Numbered from the stretch's first letter, positions 6,698 through 14,244 are shown. The stretch is 23,293 nt of DNA from an uncultured Clostridium sp. (GCA_900541315.1 UQJF01000037.1:1-23293), one strand, 5' to 3'. The notes: generated from the sequence alone by a model not told the origin. Program-made: numbers and translations.

Positions 6698-7765
6698 TTA
6701 TCCTCCAATTGAAATCATATTATGAGCTTCCGTGATCTCACCCGGCTTTTCAAAGCAGTGGGCTGCAGGTTTTTCATAAATTGCCCTTGCAAGTGCTTCC
6801 CGCAGCTTCTCCTGAAGCTTTTCATCCCTTACATCTCTGTCCGCCTGCCAGATATAATGTGTATCTTCTTCTGGTCTTTCCTGTCCTTCTCTTAAAATAC
6901 TTCTTAGGTCTGTTCCGTCATCATAACAGAGACAGGATTTTACATGTCCCTGGGATGTTAAACGGACTCTGTTGCAGGAAGAACAGAATTTCCCATGAAT
7001 AGCGCTGATCAGACCAATGCTTCCCTTAAATCCGGAAGCCTTATAATATACAGCCGGCCCAAAGCCATGGACTGTGCTATCTTCTGCCAGATCCGGATAT
7101 GTCTTTTTCATATTTTCAAGAAGCCAGTTATGATCAATGGTCTTAAACTGCCTGCCATAGCCAATGGGCATCATTTCTATAAAACGCACATCCACAGGAT
7201 AGCGCTTTGCAAGCTCTGCTACCTGCTGCCAGTTTTCCTGAGGTGAAATCCCTGCAGTTTTTCCGCCTGTCTGCAGCTGTCTGAAATCAATGGAAACTGC
7301 ATTGATCTTAACTGGGACCGGCAGATCTTCTGCTTTTTCAATGACTTTCATTACCTCAGACAGTTTGTCCCGGCCCGTTATCTTCTCATAAAGTACCGGG
7401 TCTACTGTATCCAGACTAATATTAACTGCATCCAGTCCTGCATCTAACAGCTGGTCCAGATACTGCTCTAACTGGACTCCGTTGGTAGTCAGCGTTACCT
7501 TTTCGATGCCAGGTATATTTTTAAGCATCTTTACCAGCTGGGGGCAGCTTTTTCTTGCCAATGGTTCCCCACCGGTTACTTTGATCTTTTTAATTCCCAG
7601 GGAAGCCGCTGCAATGGCAATGGCTTCAAATTCTTCCAAAGCTAAAACATCCCAGCGCGGCATACAGTCAATTCCATCCGGCATGCAATATTTACATCGC
7701 AGGTTACATCGGTCTGTAATGGAAAACCGCATGTAGTCGATCTCTCTTCCCATTCTGTCCTTCAT
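6698..7765 (-). CDS. moaA: GTP 3',8-cyclase (radical SAM)
   Basis: MoaA uses radical S-adenosylmethionine chemistry to cyclise GTP, the first committed step of molybdenum cofactor synthesis, and MoaC completes that step. The 355-residue protein shows the radical SAM cluster motif CNLRCKYC (Cys20, 24, 27), VTGGEP at 63-68, and the second cluster CSSCNRVRLT plus Cys278 (Cys261, 264, 278). It ends in the double glycine needed by MoaA. I prefer ATG 7765, six bases after AGGG and sharing one base with the moaC stop (TGATG). ATG 7771, two codons upstream, is an alternative. An insertion around 163-178 (QTGGKTAGISPQENW) and a longer C-terminal part make it slightly longer than the usual 330 residues. 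Confidence 0.95.
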   Translation of the reverse strand: MKDRMGREIDYMRFSITDRCNLRCKYCMPDGIDCMPRWDVLALEEFEAIAIAAASLGIKKIKVTGGEPLARKSCPQLVKMLKNIPGIEKVTLTTNGVQLEQYLDQLLDAGLDAVNISLDTVDPVLYEKITGRDKLSEVMKVIEKAEDLPVPVKINAVSIDFRQLQTGGKTAGISPQENWQQVAELAKRYPVDVRFIEMMPIGYGRQFKTIDHNWLLENMKKTYPDLAEDSTVHGFGPAVYYKASGFKGSIGLISAIHGKFCSSCNRVRLTSQGHVKSCLCYDDGTDLRSILREGQERPEEDTHYIWQADRDVRDEKLQEKLREALARAIYEKPAAHCFEKPGEITEAHNMISIGG

Positions 7766-8253
7766 CAGCATCCCTGCTTTCTCGGGTTGACAAACTCACC
7801 GCTTTTTCCGCCGGATTTATGCTCCAGGTAAATATTCCCCATTTCCATTGACTTATCCACTGCCTTACACATATCATAAATAGTAAGAAGGGCAATATTT
7901 ACACCAGTCAGTGCTTCCATCTCTACACCGGTCTTTCCTGTGGTACGTGCTGTACAGACTGCTTCTATCTCATTTGTCTCTTCTTTTATGGTAAAATCCA
8001 CAGTCAGCTTGGTAAGATTTAATAAGTGGCACAATGGGATCAGTTCCGAAGTTTTTTTCGCACCCATGATACCGGCTACTCTAGCAACTCCTAACACATC
8101 TCCTTTTGCCATAGTCCCTTCTTCCACTTTTTTCAGACACTGGGGACTCATATAAATACTTCCCCTGGCAGTAGCTTCCCGCTTTGTCTCTGCTTTTTCG
8201 CTTACATCTACCATAAGGGCATTGCCATTTTCATCAAAATGTGTAAATTCCAT
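7765..8253 (-). CDS. moaC: cyclic pyranopterin monophosphate synthase
   Basis: MoaC rearranges the product of MoaA into cyclic pyranopterin monophosphate. The 162-residue protein has the family length and motifs: [19 protein letters not shown] at 50-68, LIPLCH at 71-76, MEALTGV at 112-118 and the active-site YDMCK with Asp127 and Lys130. ATG 8253 is ten bases after AAGGAG, and that site overlaps the last codons of the upstream MoeA-like gene. The stop overlaps the moaA start. This tight packing shows an operon with translational coupling. Confidence 0.96.
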   Translation of the reverse strand: MEFTHFDENGNALMVDVSEKAETKREATARGSIYMSPQCLKKVEEGTMAKGDVLGVARVAGIMGAKKTSELIPLCHLLNLTKLTVDFTIKEETNEIEAVCTARTTGKTGVEMEALTGVNIALLTIYDMCKAVDKSMEMGNIYLEHKSGGKSGEFVNPRKQGC

Positions 8254-8258
8254 TTATA

Positions 8259-9317
8259 TTACACTCCTTTTCCAAAGCCGCAGTTAGGGAAGGTACAGAC
8301 CGGACAATTCAGGCACAGACCGCCAGGTCCCAAAGCAGCCAGTTCTTCTGCTGTTACCTTATCATCTGCCATAACTCTTGGAAGGACCAGATCAAAAATG
8401 GTTCTCTTTGCATACATAACACAGCCCGGAAGTCCCATGATCGCTACCGTTCTTGGATCATCTCCTTCTGTTACCTGATAATAAGCTAACATGAACATAG
8501 CTCCCGGAAGGACCGGTGCGCCGTAAGATACAATATCTGCTCCTGTATTTTTAATAGCAAGAGGTGTTTTATCATCCGGATCCACGCTCATTCCTCCGGT
8601 ACAAACTACAATATCGGCTCCTTTATGGATCATATCAAGGATAGAAGTTGTTACCTTTGTATCATCATCGTTCCAAGTCACATGATCGATGATCTCTGTA
8701 TCAAATTCTGCCAATTTTCCTTCAATAACAGGTGTAAAGGTATCTTTGATCCTTCCGTAGAAAACTTCATTTCCGGTGGTAACGATACCTACTTTTTTAT
8801 GTTTAAATGGAAGCAGGTTTAAGATCGGCTTGTTTCCTGTTGCCGCCATAGCTGCTTCTTTTGCTTTTGTCATCTTTTCTTCTTCAATGACAAGTGGGAT
8901 AATACGGGTTCCCGCTAATTTATCACCTTTTTTAACGGCAAAATTTCCATGGCGGGTAGCGATCATCATCTGACCGAAGCCATTAACTGCCTTCAACCCC
9001 TTATTATCTACTTTTAACAGACCGTCACAGGCTGCTGTCAGCTCAATTTTTCCTTCTTTTGCCTGGGAGCGCTCCATGTGTTCCCCTTTGCACATGACAC
9101 AGAGGATCTCTGCACCATCATTTTCATGCAGCATCCCCTCTTCCTTTTCCCATACATAAAGCTGATCCTTTCCCACACCTAAAAGTACCGGGATATCTTC
9201 TTTTGTAACAACGTGGCCTTTACGGAAAACCGCATCCTTGGTCACGCCCTTGATGATCTGGGTAATATCATGGCAGAGAACTGCTCCCTCTGCATCTACT
9301 GTTTTGATCAATTTCAT
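8259..9317 (-). CDS. MoeA/MogA-fold molybdopterin-binding protein with Cys-rich tail
   Basis: This 352-residue protein is the first gene of the cofactor operon. The central part is a molybdopterin-binding fold with VGIVTTGNEVFYGRI and VVCTGGMSVDPDD, followed by MGLPGCVMYAKRTIFDLVLPR, as in MoeA-type metal insertases. The N-terminal 150 residues are not the standard MoeA domain layout. The C-terminus carries four closely spaced cysteines, C335-x2-C338-x2-C341-x4-C346, which could bind an iron-sulfur cluster or zinc. ATG 9317 is favoured because MKLIKTVDAEG reads as a natural start, but its GGGAGG site (9336-9341) is about 18 bases away, far more than normal. An in-frame TTG at 9335 is too close to that site. 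The role in metal insertion or cofactor delivery is inferred from fold and context. Confidence 0.85.
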   Translation of the reverse strand: MKLIKTVDAEGAVLCHDITQIIKGVTKDAVFRKGHVVTKEDIPVLLGVGKDQLYVWEKEEGMLHENDGAEILCVMCKGEHMERSQAKEGKIELTAACDGLLKVDNKGLKAVNGFGQMMIATRHGNFAVKKGDKLAGTRIIPLVIEEEKMTKAKEAAMAATGNKPILNLLPFKHKKVGIVTTGNEVFYGRIKDTFTPVIEGKLAEFDTEIIDHVTWNDDDTKVTTSILDMIHKGADIVVCTGGMSVDPDDKTPLAIKNTGADIVSYGAPVLPGAMFMLAYYQVTEGDDPRTVAIMGLPGCVMYAKRTIFDLVLPRVMADDKVTAEELAALGPGGLCLNCPVCTFPNCGFGKGV

Positions 9318-9340
9318 AATTATATTTTTATGCAACCTCC

Positions 9341-9364
9341 CGTTATTATTTTCCGTAAATAACG
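9341..9364 (-). promoter_or_regulatory. ModE-like palindrome at the start of the cofactor operon
   Basis: CGTTATT and AATAACG form a perfect 7-bp inverted repeat with a 10-base centre, at about +1 to +24 of the transcript. The half-site resembles the CGTTAT half-sites of the molybdate-responsive repressor ModE. In RNA the same arms would form a hairpin whose edge overlaps the GGGAGG site at 9336-9341, so control at the RNA level is an alternative. No modE gene is in view. Confidence 0.45.
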
Positions 9365-9371
9365 CATTATT

Positions 9372-9400
9372 AGAATAGCACCAACACAACTTTTTGTAAA
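9372..9400 (-). promoter_or_regulatory. promoter of the molybdenum cofactor operon
   Basis: On the minus strand, TTTACA (9395-9400), a 17-base spacer and TATTCT (9372-9377) make a plausible sigma-A promoter. Transcription would start near 9365, exactly at the edge of the palindrome at 9341-9364. Confidence 0.65.
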
Positions 9401-9411
9401 CCTTTTAACAA

Positions 9412-9464
9412 AACTTTCTGGTGATCTTTTTGATGATCTTGCAGCAATAACTTTCTGGTAATCT
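9412..9464 (-). repeat. pair of 16-bp direct repeats upstream of the cofactor promoter
   Basis: AGATCACCAGAAAGTT (9412-9427, minus strand) and AGATTACCAGAAAGTT (9449-9464) differ at one base and are 37 bases apart. The nearer copy ends 11 bases upstream of the -35. This is the place and layout expected of a tandem activator site. The protein that might bind is unknown. Confidence 0.55.
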
Positions 9465-9505
9465 AAAAGGGACCTGCAGCATACACATATCTGCAAGTCC
9501 CTTTT
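9465..9505 (-). terminator. terminator after the yerC-like gene
   Basis: AAAAGGGAC (9465-9473) pairs with GTCCCTTTT (9497-9505), extended by TGCAG/CTGCA around a short loop. The minus-strand reading ends in TTTT. It separates the regulator from the cofactor operon. Confidence 0.8.
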
Positions 9506-9555
9506 GAATTACCTGTTTTTTGGTTTTTGCCGCACCTTTTCCGATGCATTTTTTC

Positions 9556-9855
9556 TTACTTTTCTTCTCCCCCAAGAAGCCGTTCAAATACCATATCATA
9601 TCCGTCACTTCCATAATTGAGAGAACGGTTTACACGGCTGATGGTAGCTGTAGAAGCTCCTGTCTTTTCTGCAATCTCCAGATAAGTCTTTCCTTCCCTG
9701 AGCATCTTTGCTACTTCATATCGCTGTGAAAGTGACAACAGCTCATTGATGGTGCATACATCCTCAAAGAACTTATAGCATTCCTCCGGATCTTTCAGCG
9801 TGAGGATCGCGTCAAATAAATGATCTACGGCTTCTGTTTTGATCTTTTTATTCAT
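9556..9855 (-). CDS. YerC/YecD family TrpR-related regulator
   Basis: This is a small DNA-binding protein of 99 residues with the TrpR-like helix-turn-helix fold. The family signature is clear: LFDAILTLKDPEECYKFFEDVCT at the start, SLSQRYEVAKMLREGKTYLEIAEKTGASTATISRVNRSL across the recognition helices, and GSDGYDMVFERL at the end. Families of this type occur throughout Firmicutes, but their targets are poorly known. ATG 9855 follows AAGGAG by about nine bases. It is divergent from fumC, with about 246 bases between the starts, and ends in its own terminator. It could regulate fumC or the cofactor operon on either side, but nothing in the sequence proves a target. Confidence 0.92.
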   Translation of the reverse strand: MNKKIKTEAVDHLFDAILTLKDPEECYKFFEDVCTINELLSLSQRYEVAKMLREGKTYLEIAEKTGASTATISRVNRSLNYGSDGYDMVFERLLGGEEK

Positions 9856-10001
9856 TTTTCCTGCTCCTTATATACGTTACCGCCCCAGACGGTCGTTTTA
9901 TACAATGATATAAATACTATTTACGTCTGTATAATTTTAACATATTAAAGTCTGAAAGTCCATATCTAAAGTATATATCTTTTCTTAAAATCCATATATT
10001 C

Positions 10002-10025
10002 CCACAGAAAAATCTGTGGTATACT
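10002..10025 (+). promoter_or_regulatory. fumC promoter region with embedded operator-like palindrome
   Basis: CCACAGA-AAAA-TCTGTGG (10002-10019) is a perfect 7-bp inverted repeat placed directly against TATACT (10020-10025), the likely -10. No good -35 lies at the right distance, so the promoter may need an activator, or the palindrome may be a repressor site filling the spacer. The leader then runs about 70 bases to the fumC start. Confidence 0.55.
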
Positions 10026-10101
10026 AAGAAAGAACATATTGATCCACTTTCACTATCATTCATTTTCACAATCATTAAAATATAAGGAGATAAGATTATT
10101 C

Positions 10102-11466
10102 ATGGAATACCGTATTGAACATGACTCCATGGGCGAAGTCCAGGTTCCGGCTGACCGTTACTGGGGCGCACAGACCCAGAGAAGCTTCCAGAACTTCCCC
10201 ATTGGAACAGAAAAGATCCCCATGGAAGTGATCCGCGCTTTTGCCATTTTAAAAAAGGCAGCAGCCATTGCAAACAATCGTCTTGGTAAACTGGATGATA
10301 AGCGCCTTGCCCTCATTTCCCAGGCCTGTGACGAAATACTAGCTGGTAAACTGGATGATAACTTCCCTTTGTCCGTATGGCAGACCGGAAGCGGCACCCA
10401 GTCCAATATGAATGTAAACGAAGTGATTGCAGGACGTGGAAATGCCATTGCAGGCGAAAAGATCCTCCATCCAAATGATCATTCCAACATGTCCCAAAGC
10501 TCCAACGATACTTTTCCAACTGCCATGCACATTGCTGCAGTTATGGAGATCGAAGACAAACTGTTCCCTGCTATTGACCGCCTGACTAATACATTTACCA
10601 GACTGATGGCTGAAAATGAAGGAATCGTAAAAACAGGACGTACCCATCTTCAGGATGCTACCCCTATTTCCTTCTCCCAGGAGATCAGCGGCTGGCGGGA
10701 AATGCTCATTAAGTCCAAGGCAATGCTTTCTTTAAGCTTAAAAGGTCTTTACGAGCTGGCTCTTGGCGGCACTGCTGTAGGTACCGGTTTAAATGCCCCC
10801 GAAGGCTTTGATACCGAGGTTGCAAAAGCAGTCGCAGAGCTGACTGGAAAAGATTTTGTTACAGCCCCCAATAAATTCCACTCTCTCACCAGTAAGGATG
10901 AGCTTGTCTTTGCTCACGGCGCCTTAAAGGGACTGGCTGCTGATATGATGAAGATGGCAAATGACATCCGCTGGCTGTCCAGCGGCCCACGGTGCGGCCT
11001 TGGTGAGATCTTCATTCCGGAAAATGAACCTGGCAGCTCTATTATGCCTGGCAAAGTTAATCCGACCCAGTGTGAATCTGTTACCATGGTAGCAGTCCAG
11101 GTCATTGCCAATGATACAGCTGTAGGCATGGCGGCTTCCCAGGGCAATTTTGAGTTAAACGTGTTCATGCCGGTATGCATTTACAATTTCCTGCAGTCTG
11201 TACGTCTGCTTACTGACTCATTAAATTCCTTTAATGACCGGTGCGTAAGCGGTATCCGTGCAAACCGGGAAAAGATGGACGAAAACCTCCATCGTTCCCT
11301 GATGCTCGTTACCTGTTTAAATCCATATATTGGATATGAAAATGCAGCTAAAACAGCTAAAAAGGCTTATAAAGAGAATATATCCCTGAAAGAAGCCTGC
11401 GTAGAGCTGGGCTTTCTCACCGCTGATAAATTTGATGAGATCTTCCATCCGGAACAGATGGTGTAA
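10102..11466 (+). CDS. fumC: class II fumarate hydratase
   Basis: FumC interconverts fumarate and malate without an iron-sulfur cluster. The 454-residue protein has the three conserved blocks of the fumarase/aspartase superfamily: TGSGTQSNMNVNEV at 95-108, GRTHLQDATP with His182 at 179-188, and the signature GSSIMPGKVNPTQCE at 311-325, which carries the catalytic serine loop. Strong similarity of the start (YRIEHDSMGEVQVPADRYWGAQTQRS) points to fumarase rather than aspartase. ATG 10102 follows AAGGAGA. An earlier in-frame start at 10039 is not needed and lacks a good site. Malic enzyme follows on the same strand after 174 bases, and together they give fumarate to malate to pyruvate. Confidence 0.95.
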   Translation: MEYRIEHDSMGEVQVPADRYWGAQTQRSFQNFPIGTEKIPMEVIRAFAILKKAAAIANNRLGKLDDKRLALISQACDEILAGKLDDNFPLSVWQTGSGTQSNMNVNEVIAGRGNAIAGEKILHPNDHSNMSQSSNDTFPTAMHIAAVMEIEDKLFPAIDRLTNTFTRLMAENEGIVKTGRTHLQDATPISFSQEISGWREMLIKSKAMLSLSLKGLYELALGGTAVGTGLNAPEGFDTEVAKAVAELTGKDFVTAPNKFHSLTSKDELVFAHGALKGLAADMMKMANDIRWLSSGPRCGLGEIFIPENEPGSSIMPGKVNPTQCESVTMVAVQVIANDTAVGMAASQGNFELNVFMPVCIYNFLQSVRLLTDSLNSFNDRCVSGIRANREKMDENLHRSLMLVTCLNPYIGYENAAKTAKKAYKENISLKEACVELGFLTADKFDEIFHPEQMV

Positions 11467-11585
11467 GTGATGCTTTCCCCCACGTTTTGGGAAAACAATG
11501 AAATGGTCAACATTGGTCCCGCCTGCCAAAGCAGATAGCAAAGCACATCAATGCGGGATCTGTATTTAGAAATATTGTTAATACA

Positions 11586-11615
11586 CACCCCCTGGTGGGG
11601 TGATGTGAGTATAAT
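11586..11615 (+). promoter_or_regulatory. promoter and operator-like site of malic enzyme
   Basis: A perfect TATAAT (11610-11615) lies 26 bases upstream of the malic enzyme start. Immediately upstream, CACCCC-CTGGT-GGGGTG (11586-11602) forms a perfect 6-bp inverted repeat that covers the place of the -35. No -35 consensus is seen at 17 bases, so activator dependence is possible. Confidence 0.5.
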
Positions 11616-11640
11616 TAATTATTATAAGGAGACACACACT

Positions 11641-12810
11641 ATGGATATCAATCAGGCTTCCCTTCAGATGCATTATGACCTTCACGGAAAGATCGAGGTA
11701 ATTTCCCGTAAAAAGATCGAGACCAGAGAAGATCTTTCCCTTGCTTACACACCAGGCGTTGCAGAACCATGCCGTGTGATCGCAAAAGATTACGAGCAGT
11801 CCTTTAAGCTGACCCGCCGTTCCAACCTGGTAGCTGTTATCACAGACGGAACCGCTGTTTTAGGTCTTGGCGATATTGGTCCTGCTGCCGGTATGCCGGT
11901 TATGGAAGGAAAATGCGCCCTGTTTAAAGAATTTGCTGACGTAGACGCATTCCCACTGTGCATCGACTCTAAAGACACCGATACTATCGTCCAGACCATT
12001 TACCTGATCTCCAAGAGCTTTGGCGGTATCAACTTAGAGGATATTGCAGCTCCAAGATGCTTTGAGATTGAGCGCCGCTTAAAGGAAATGTGCGACATTC
12101 CGGTATTCCATGATGACCAGCACGGAACTGCTATCGTTGTTGCAGCTGCTTTATTAAATGCAATCAAAGTAACAAAGAAAGAAATGGGTAAGTTAAGAAT
12201 CGTGATCAATGGTGCCGGCGCTGCAGGTATCGCTATTGGCAAGCACCTGATCAACATGGGCTTTGGAAATGTGATCATGTGTGATATTAACGGCATCATC
12301 TGCGAAGGCGATGAAGGCTTAAATCCAGGTCAGGAGGAGATCTCCCATATCAGCAACTTAAATCATGAACACGGTAAGCTGGCTGATGCATTAAAGGATG
12401 CTGACGCATTTATCGGAGTATCCCGTCCAAATCTGGTTACAAAGGAAATGGTTTCCACCATGAACAACGGTATCGTATTTGCCATGGCAAACCCAACTCC
12501 TGAGATCATGCCTGACGAGGCTTTAGCCGGCGGCGCTGCTGTTGTTGGTACCGGCCGTTCCGACTTCCCGAACCAGATCAACAATGTACTTGTATTCCCA
12601 GGTGTCTTTAAGGGCGCACTCTCTGTCCGTGCAAAAGAGATCACCGAATTAATGAAGCAGAGAGCTTCCTATGCAATTGCCAGCATGATCCCAGATGAGG
12701 AACTGACTCCTGAAAATATCATTGCTTCCCCGTTAAATAAAGGCGTTGCTGATGTAGTTGCAAAAGCTGTTGCTGATACTGCTATTGAGGAAGGCATCGC
12801 AAGAATCTAA
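11641..12810 (+). CDS. malic enzyme (NAD(P)-dependent, decarboxylating)
   Basis: The enzyme oxidatively decarboxylates malate to pyruvate and CO2 with NAD or NADP. The 389-residue form is the short bacterial type without a phosphotransacetylase-like tail. Visible motifs are [12 protein letters not shown] (33-44, catalytic Tyr36), [11 protein letters not shown] with Lys91, metal-ligand region [14 protein letters not shown] (131-144), [12 protein letters not shown] (155-166), and the Rossmann fingerprint [10 protein letters not shown] (191-200). ATG 11641 is nine bases after AAGGAG. A strong terminator follows 22 bases after the stop. It is placed with fumC, so the pair can feed fumarate or malate carbon to pyruvate. 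Cofactor preference is not decided by what I can see. Confidence 0.93.
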   Translation: MDINQASLQMHYDLHGKIEVISRKKIETREDLSLAYTPGVAEPCRVIAKDYEQSFKLTRRSNLVAVITDGTAVLGLGDIGPAAGMPVMEGKCALFKEFADVDAFPLCIDSKDTDTIVQTIYLISKSFGGINLEDIAAPRCFEIERRLKEMCDIPVFHDDQHGTAIVVAAALLNAIKVTKKEMGKLRIVINGAGAAGIAIGKHLINMGFGNVIMCDINGIICEGDEGLNPGQEEISHISNLNHEHGKLADALKDADAFIGVSRPNLVTKEMVSTMNNGIVFAMANPTPEIMPDEALAGGAAVVGTGRSDFPNQINNVLVFPGVFKGALSVRAKEITELMKQRASYAIASMIPDEELTPENIIASPLNKGVADVVAKAVADTAIEEGIARI

Positions 12811-12832
12811 AACAGAGCATATCTGATAAAGG

Positions 12833-12871
12833 ACTGTGGCAGAATAATCGTGTGTTCTGCCACAGTTTTTT
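12833..12871 (+). terminator. terminator of the malic enzyme gene
   Basis: A perfect 12-bp stem (ACTGTGGCAGAA at 12833-12844 with TTCTGCCACAGT at 12855-12866), a 10-base loop and a T-run to 12871 form a textbook intrinsic terminator. Confidence 0.95.
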
Positions 12872-12927
12872 ACTCTGTATAGCAACATTTTCCCAACTCA
12901 TGCGGGCAAAACCACTATGCATACCTG

Positions 12928-12946
12928 TATCCGCCGTTGGCGGATA
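12928..12946 (+). promoter_or_regulatory. hairpin/operator in the bile salt hydrolase leader
   Basis: TATCCGCC-GTT-GGCGGATA is a perfect 8-bp inverted repeat with a 3-base centre, ending 28 bases before the start codon and 14 bases before the AAGGAG site. It could be a regulator site or an RNA hairpin. I could not place a confident promoter in the 100 bases upstream. Confidence 0.45.
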
Positions 12947-12974
12947 TGGTGCCAGACAGAAAGGAGCAACTACT

Positions 12975-13955
12975 ATGTGTACAGCCGCAACCTACAAGAC
13001 CAGAGACTTTTACATGGGGCGTACTCTGGATTATGAATTTTCCTATGGGGATGAGATCACGGTCACTCCCAGAAATTATGTATTTTCCCTGCGCCATGGT
13101 GGAAAACTTGAAAACCACTACGCTATCATAGGCATGGCTCATGTTTCAGGAGATTACCCTCTTTATTATGATGCCATGAATGAAAAGGGTCTTGGCATTG
13201 CAGGCCTGAATTTCGTTGGAAATGCAACATATAAACCTGTAAATCTGGAAACTTCCAAAAAACAGATCACGCAGTTTGAACTAATCCCATTTATACTGGG
13301 TACCTGTGCTTCTTTAAAAGAAGCGAAAGAAGCCCTGGAAAACATGGATCTGGTAGATACACCCTTCAGCCCCCAGCTTCCTGTAGGAAGTCTCCACTGG
13401 CTCATTGCCGATGAAACAGGCTCTATTACCGTCGAATCTGTAAAAGAAGGGCTGATGATCTATGACAATCCCATTGGCGTCCTCACCAACAATCCCCCTT
13501 TTCCACAGCAGATGTTCCAGTTAAACAACTATATGCACTTATCACCAAAACAGCCTGCAAATACATTTGCCAAAGGACTGTCTTTAAATGCCTACAGCCG
13601 TGGAATGGGCGCTTTAGGTCTTCCCGGAGACCTGTCCTCTTCCTCCCGTTTTGTCAGGGTTTCTTATGTAAAAATGAATTCCCGGTGCAGCGGGGACGAA
13701 CTTTCAAGCGTCAGCCAGTTTTTCCATATTTTAGGTTCTGTGGATCAGCAGAGAGGCTGCTGCGAAGTAGCAGATGGGAAATATGAGATCACCCTTTATA
13801 CTTCCTGCTGCAATGCTGCAAAGGGCATCTATTACTATACCACCTATGACAATCACCAGATCAGTGCTGTGGATATGCATAAGACTGACCTGGACGGACG
13901 GGAACTGGCCCGTTTCACACCAGTTACTACAGAACAGATCCATTTTATGATGTAA
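12975..13955 (+). CDS. choloylglycine hydrolase family protein, probable bile salt hydrolase
   Basis: This Ntn-hydrolase removes taurine or glycine from conjugated bile salts. The 326-residue protein begins MCTAATYKT. Loss of Met exposes the nucleophile Cys2. The set of active-site residues matches bile salt hydrolases: Cys2, Arg16 and Asp19 in GRTLDYE, Asn79 in GLNF, Asn172 in LTNNPPF, and Arg225 in SSRFVR. There is no signal peptide, so it is cytosolic. ATG 12975 lies eight bases after AAGGAG, and only this start gives Cys at position 2, which settles the choice over the in-frame start at 12852. Penicillin V acylases share the fold, so substrate is predicted, not proven. A palindromic repeat begins at the base after the stop codon. 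Confidence 0.93.
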   Translation: MCTAATYKTRDFYMGRTLDYEFSYGDEITVTPRNYVFSLRHGGKLENHYAIIGMAHVSGDYPLYYDAMNEKGLGIAGLNFVGNATYKPVNLETSKKQITQFELIPFILGTCASLKEAKEALENMDLVDTPFSPQLPVGSLHWLIADETGSITVESVKEGLMIYDNPIGVLTNNPPFPQQMFQLNNYMHLSPKQPANTFAKGLSLNAYSRGMGALGLPGDLSSSSRFVRVSYVKMNSRCSGDELSSVSQFFHILGSVDQQRGCCEVADGKYEITLYTSCCNAAKGIYYYTTYDNHQISAVDMHKTDLDGRELARFTPVTTEQIHFMM

Positions 13956-14116
13956 GTGTCAAAAGTATAAATTGCGTTTGTGCTCGCACAAATAAGCAAT
14001 TTATACTTATTGACACGCCATTTTATGGGAGTTTGAGGTGTTCGAGGATTGCGGGAATTGCGTAGCAATGGAGCAATCCGGTTACATCAGTGAGTGGAAA
14101 AATTTACTTTTGACAC
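13956..14116. repeat. 161-bp palindromic intergenic element, second family
   Basis: The motif GTGTCAAAAGTA with AT-rich extension occurs three times: direct at 13956 and inverted at 13996-14016 and 14101-14116. The first two pair into a long hairpin, GTGTCAAAAGTATAAATTGC (13956-13975) against 13996-14016 with one bulged base, tipped by TTTGTGC/GCACAAA. A second hairpin, GGATTGC/GCAATCC with inner ATTGC/GCAAT, sits at 14046-14079. The outer ends can pair as well. It lies between convergent genes and has no coding capacity. It is unrelated in sequence to the repeat at 4555-4713. Confidence 0.75.
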
Positions 14117-14189
14117 TCACATCATTTTATGAATTAACCTGTAAAACCTGCTGGTCCTGCTCTTAGCAGCTGGCCACAGGTACAGATTC
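14117..14189. other. short intergenic stretch with nested stem
   Basis: ACCTG (near 14139) and CAGGT (near 14177) enclose CTGCT/AGCAG, giving a nested stem between the repeat and the HAD terminator. No gene is seen. Confidence 0.3.
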
Positions 14190-14214
14190 AAAAATGCCCC
14201 GGAATTTCCGGGGC
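14190..14214 (-). terminator. terminator of the HAD phosphatase gene
   Basis: GCCCCGG and CCGGGGC (14196-14214) form a GC-rich hairpin that on the minus strand is followed by ATTTTTG, 30 bases past the stop codon. Confidence 0.85.
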
Positions 14215-14244
14215 GCTCAGACATTTTCTTATATATTTTTTCTC

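Noticed and set aside
9318..9365. Molybdenum cofactor riboswitch before the cofactor operon
   Set aside because: The leader is about 48 bases, too short for the known motif; only one small hairpin is seen.
9405..9614. 69-residue frame between the regulator and the cofactor operon
   Set aside because: It runs through the terminator and the direct repeats, overlaps the regulator gene out of frame and has no ribosome binding site.
12852..12974. 41-residue N-terminal extension of the bile salt hydrolase
   Set aside because: It would bury the nucleophile Cys2, overlaps the terminator loop of the malic enzyme gene and lacks a ribosome binding site.
13956..14116. CRISPR-like repeats
   Set aside because: The repeated motif is in mixed orientations with irregular spacing and no cas genes; it is a palindromic element.
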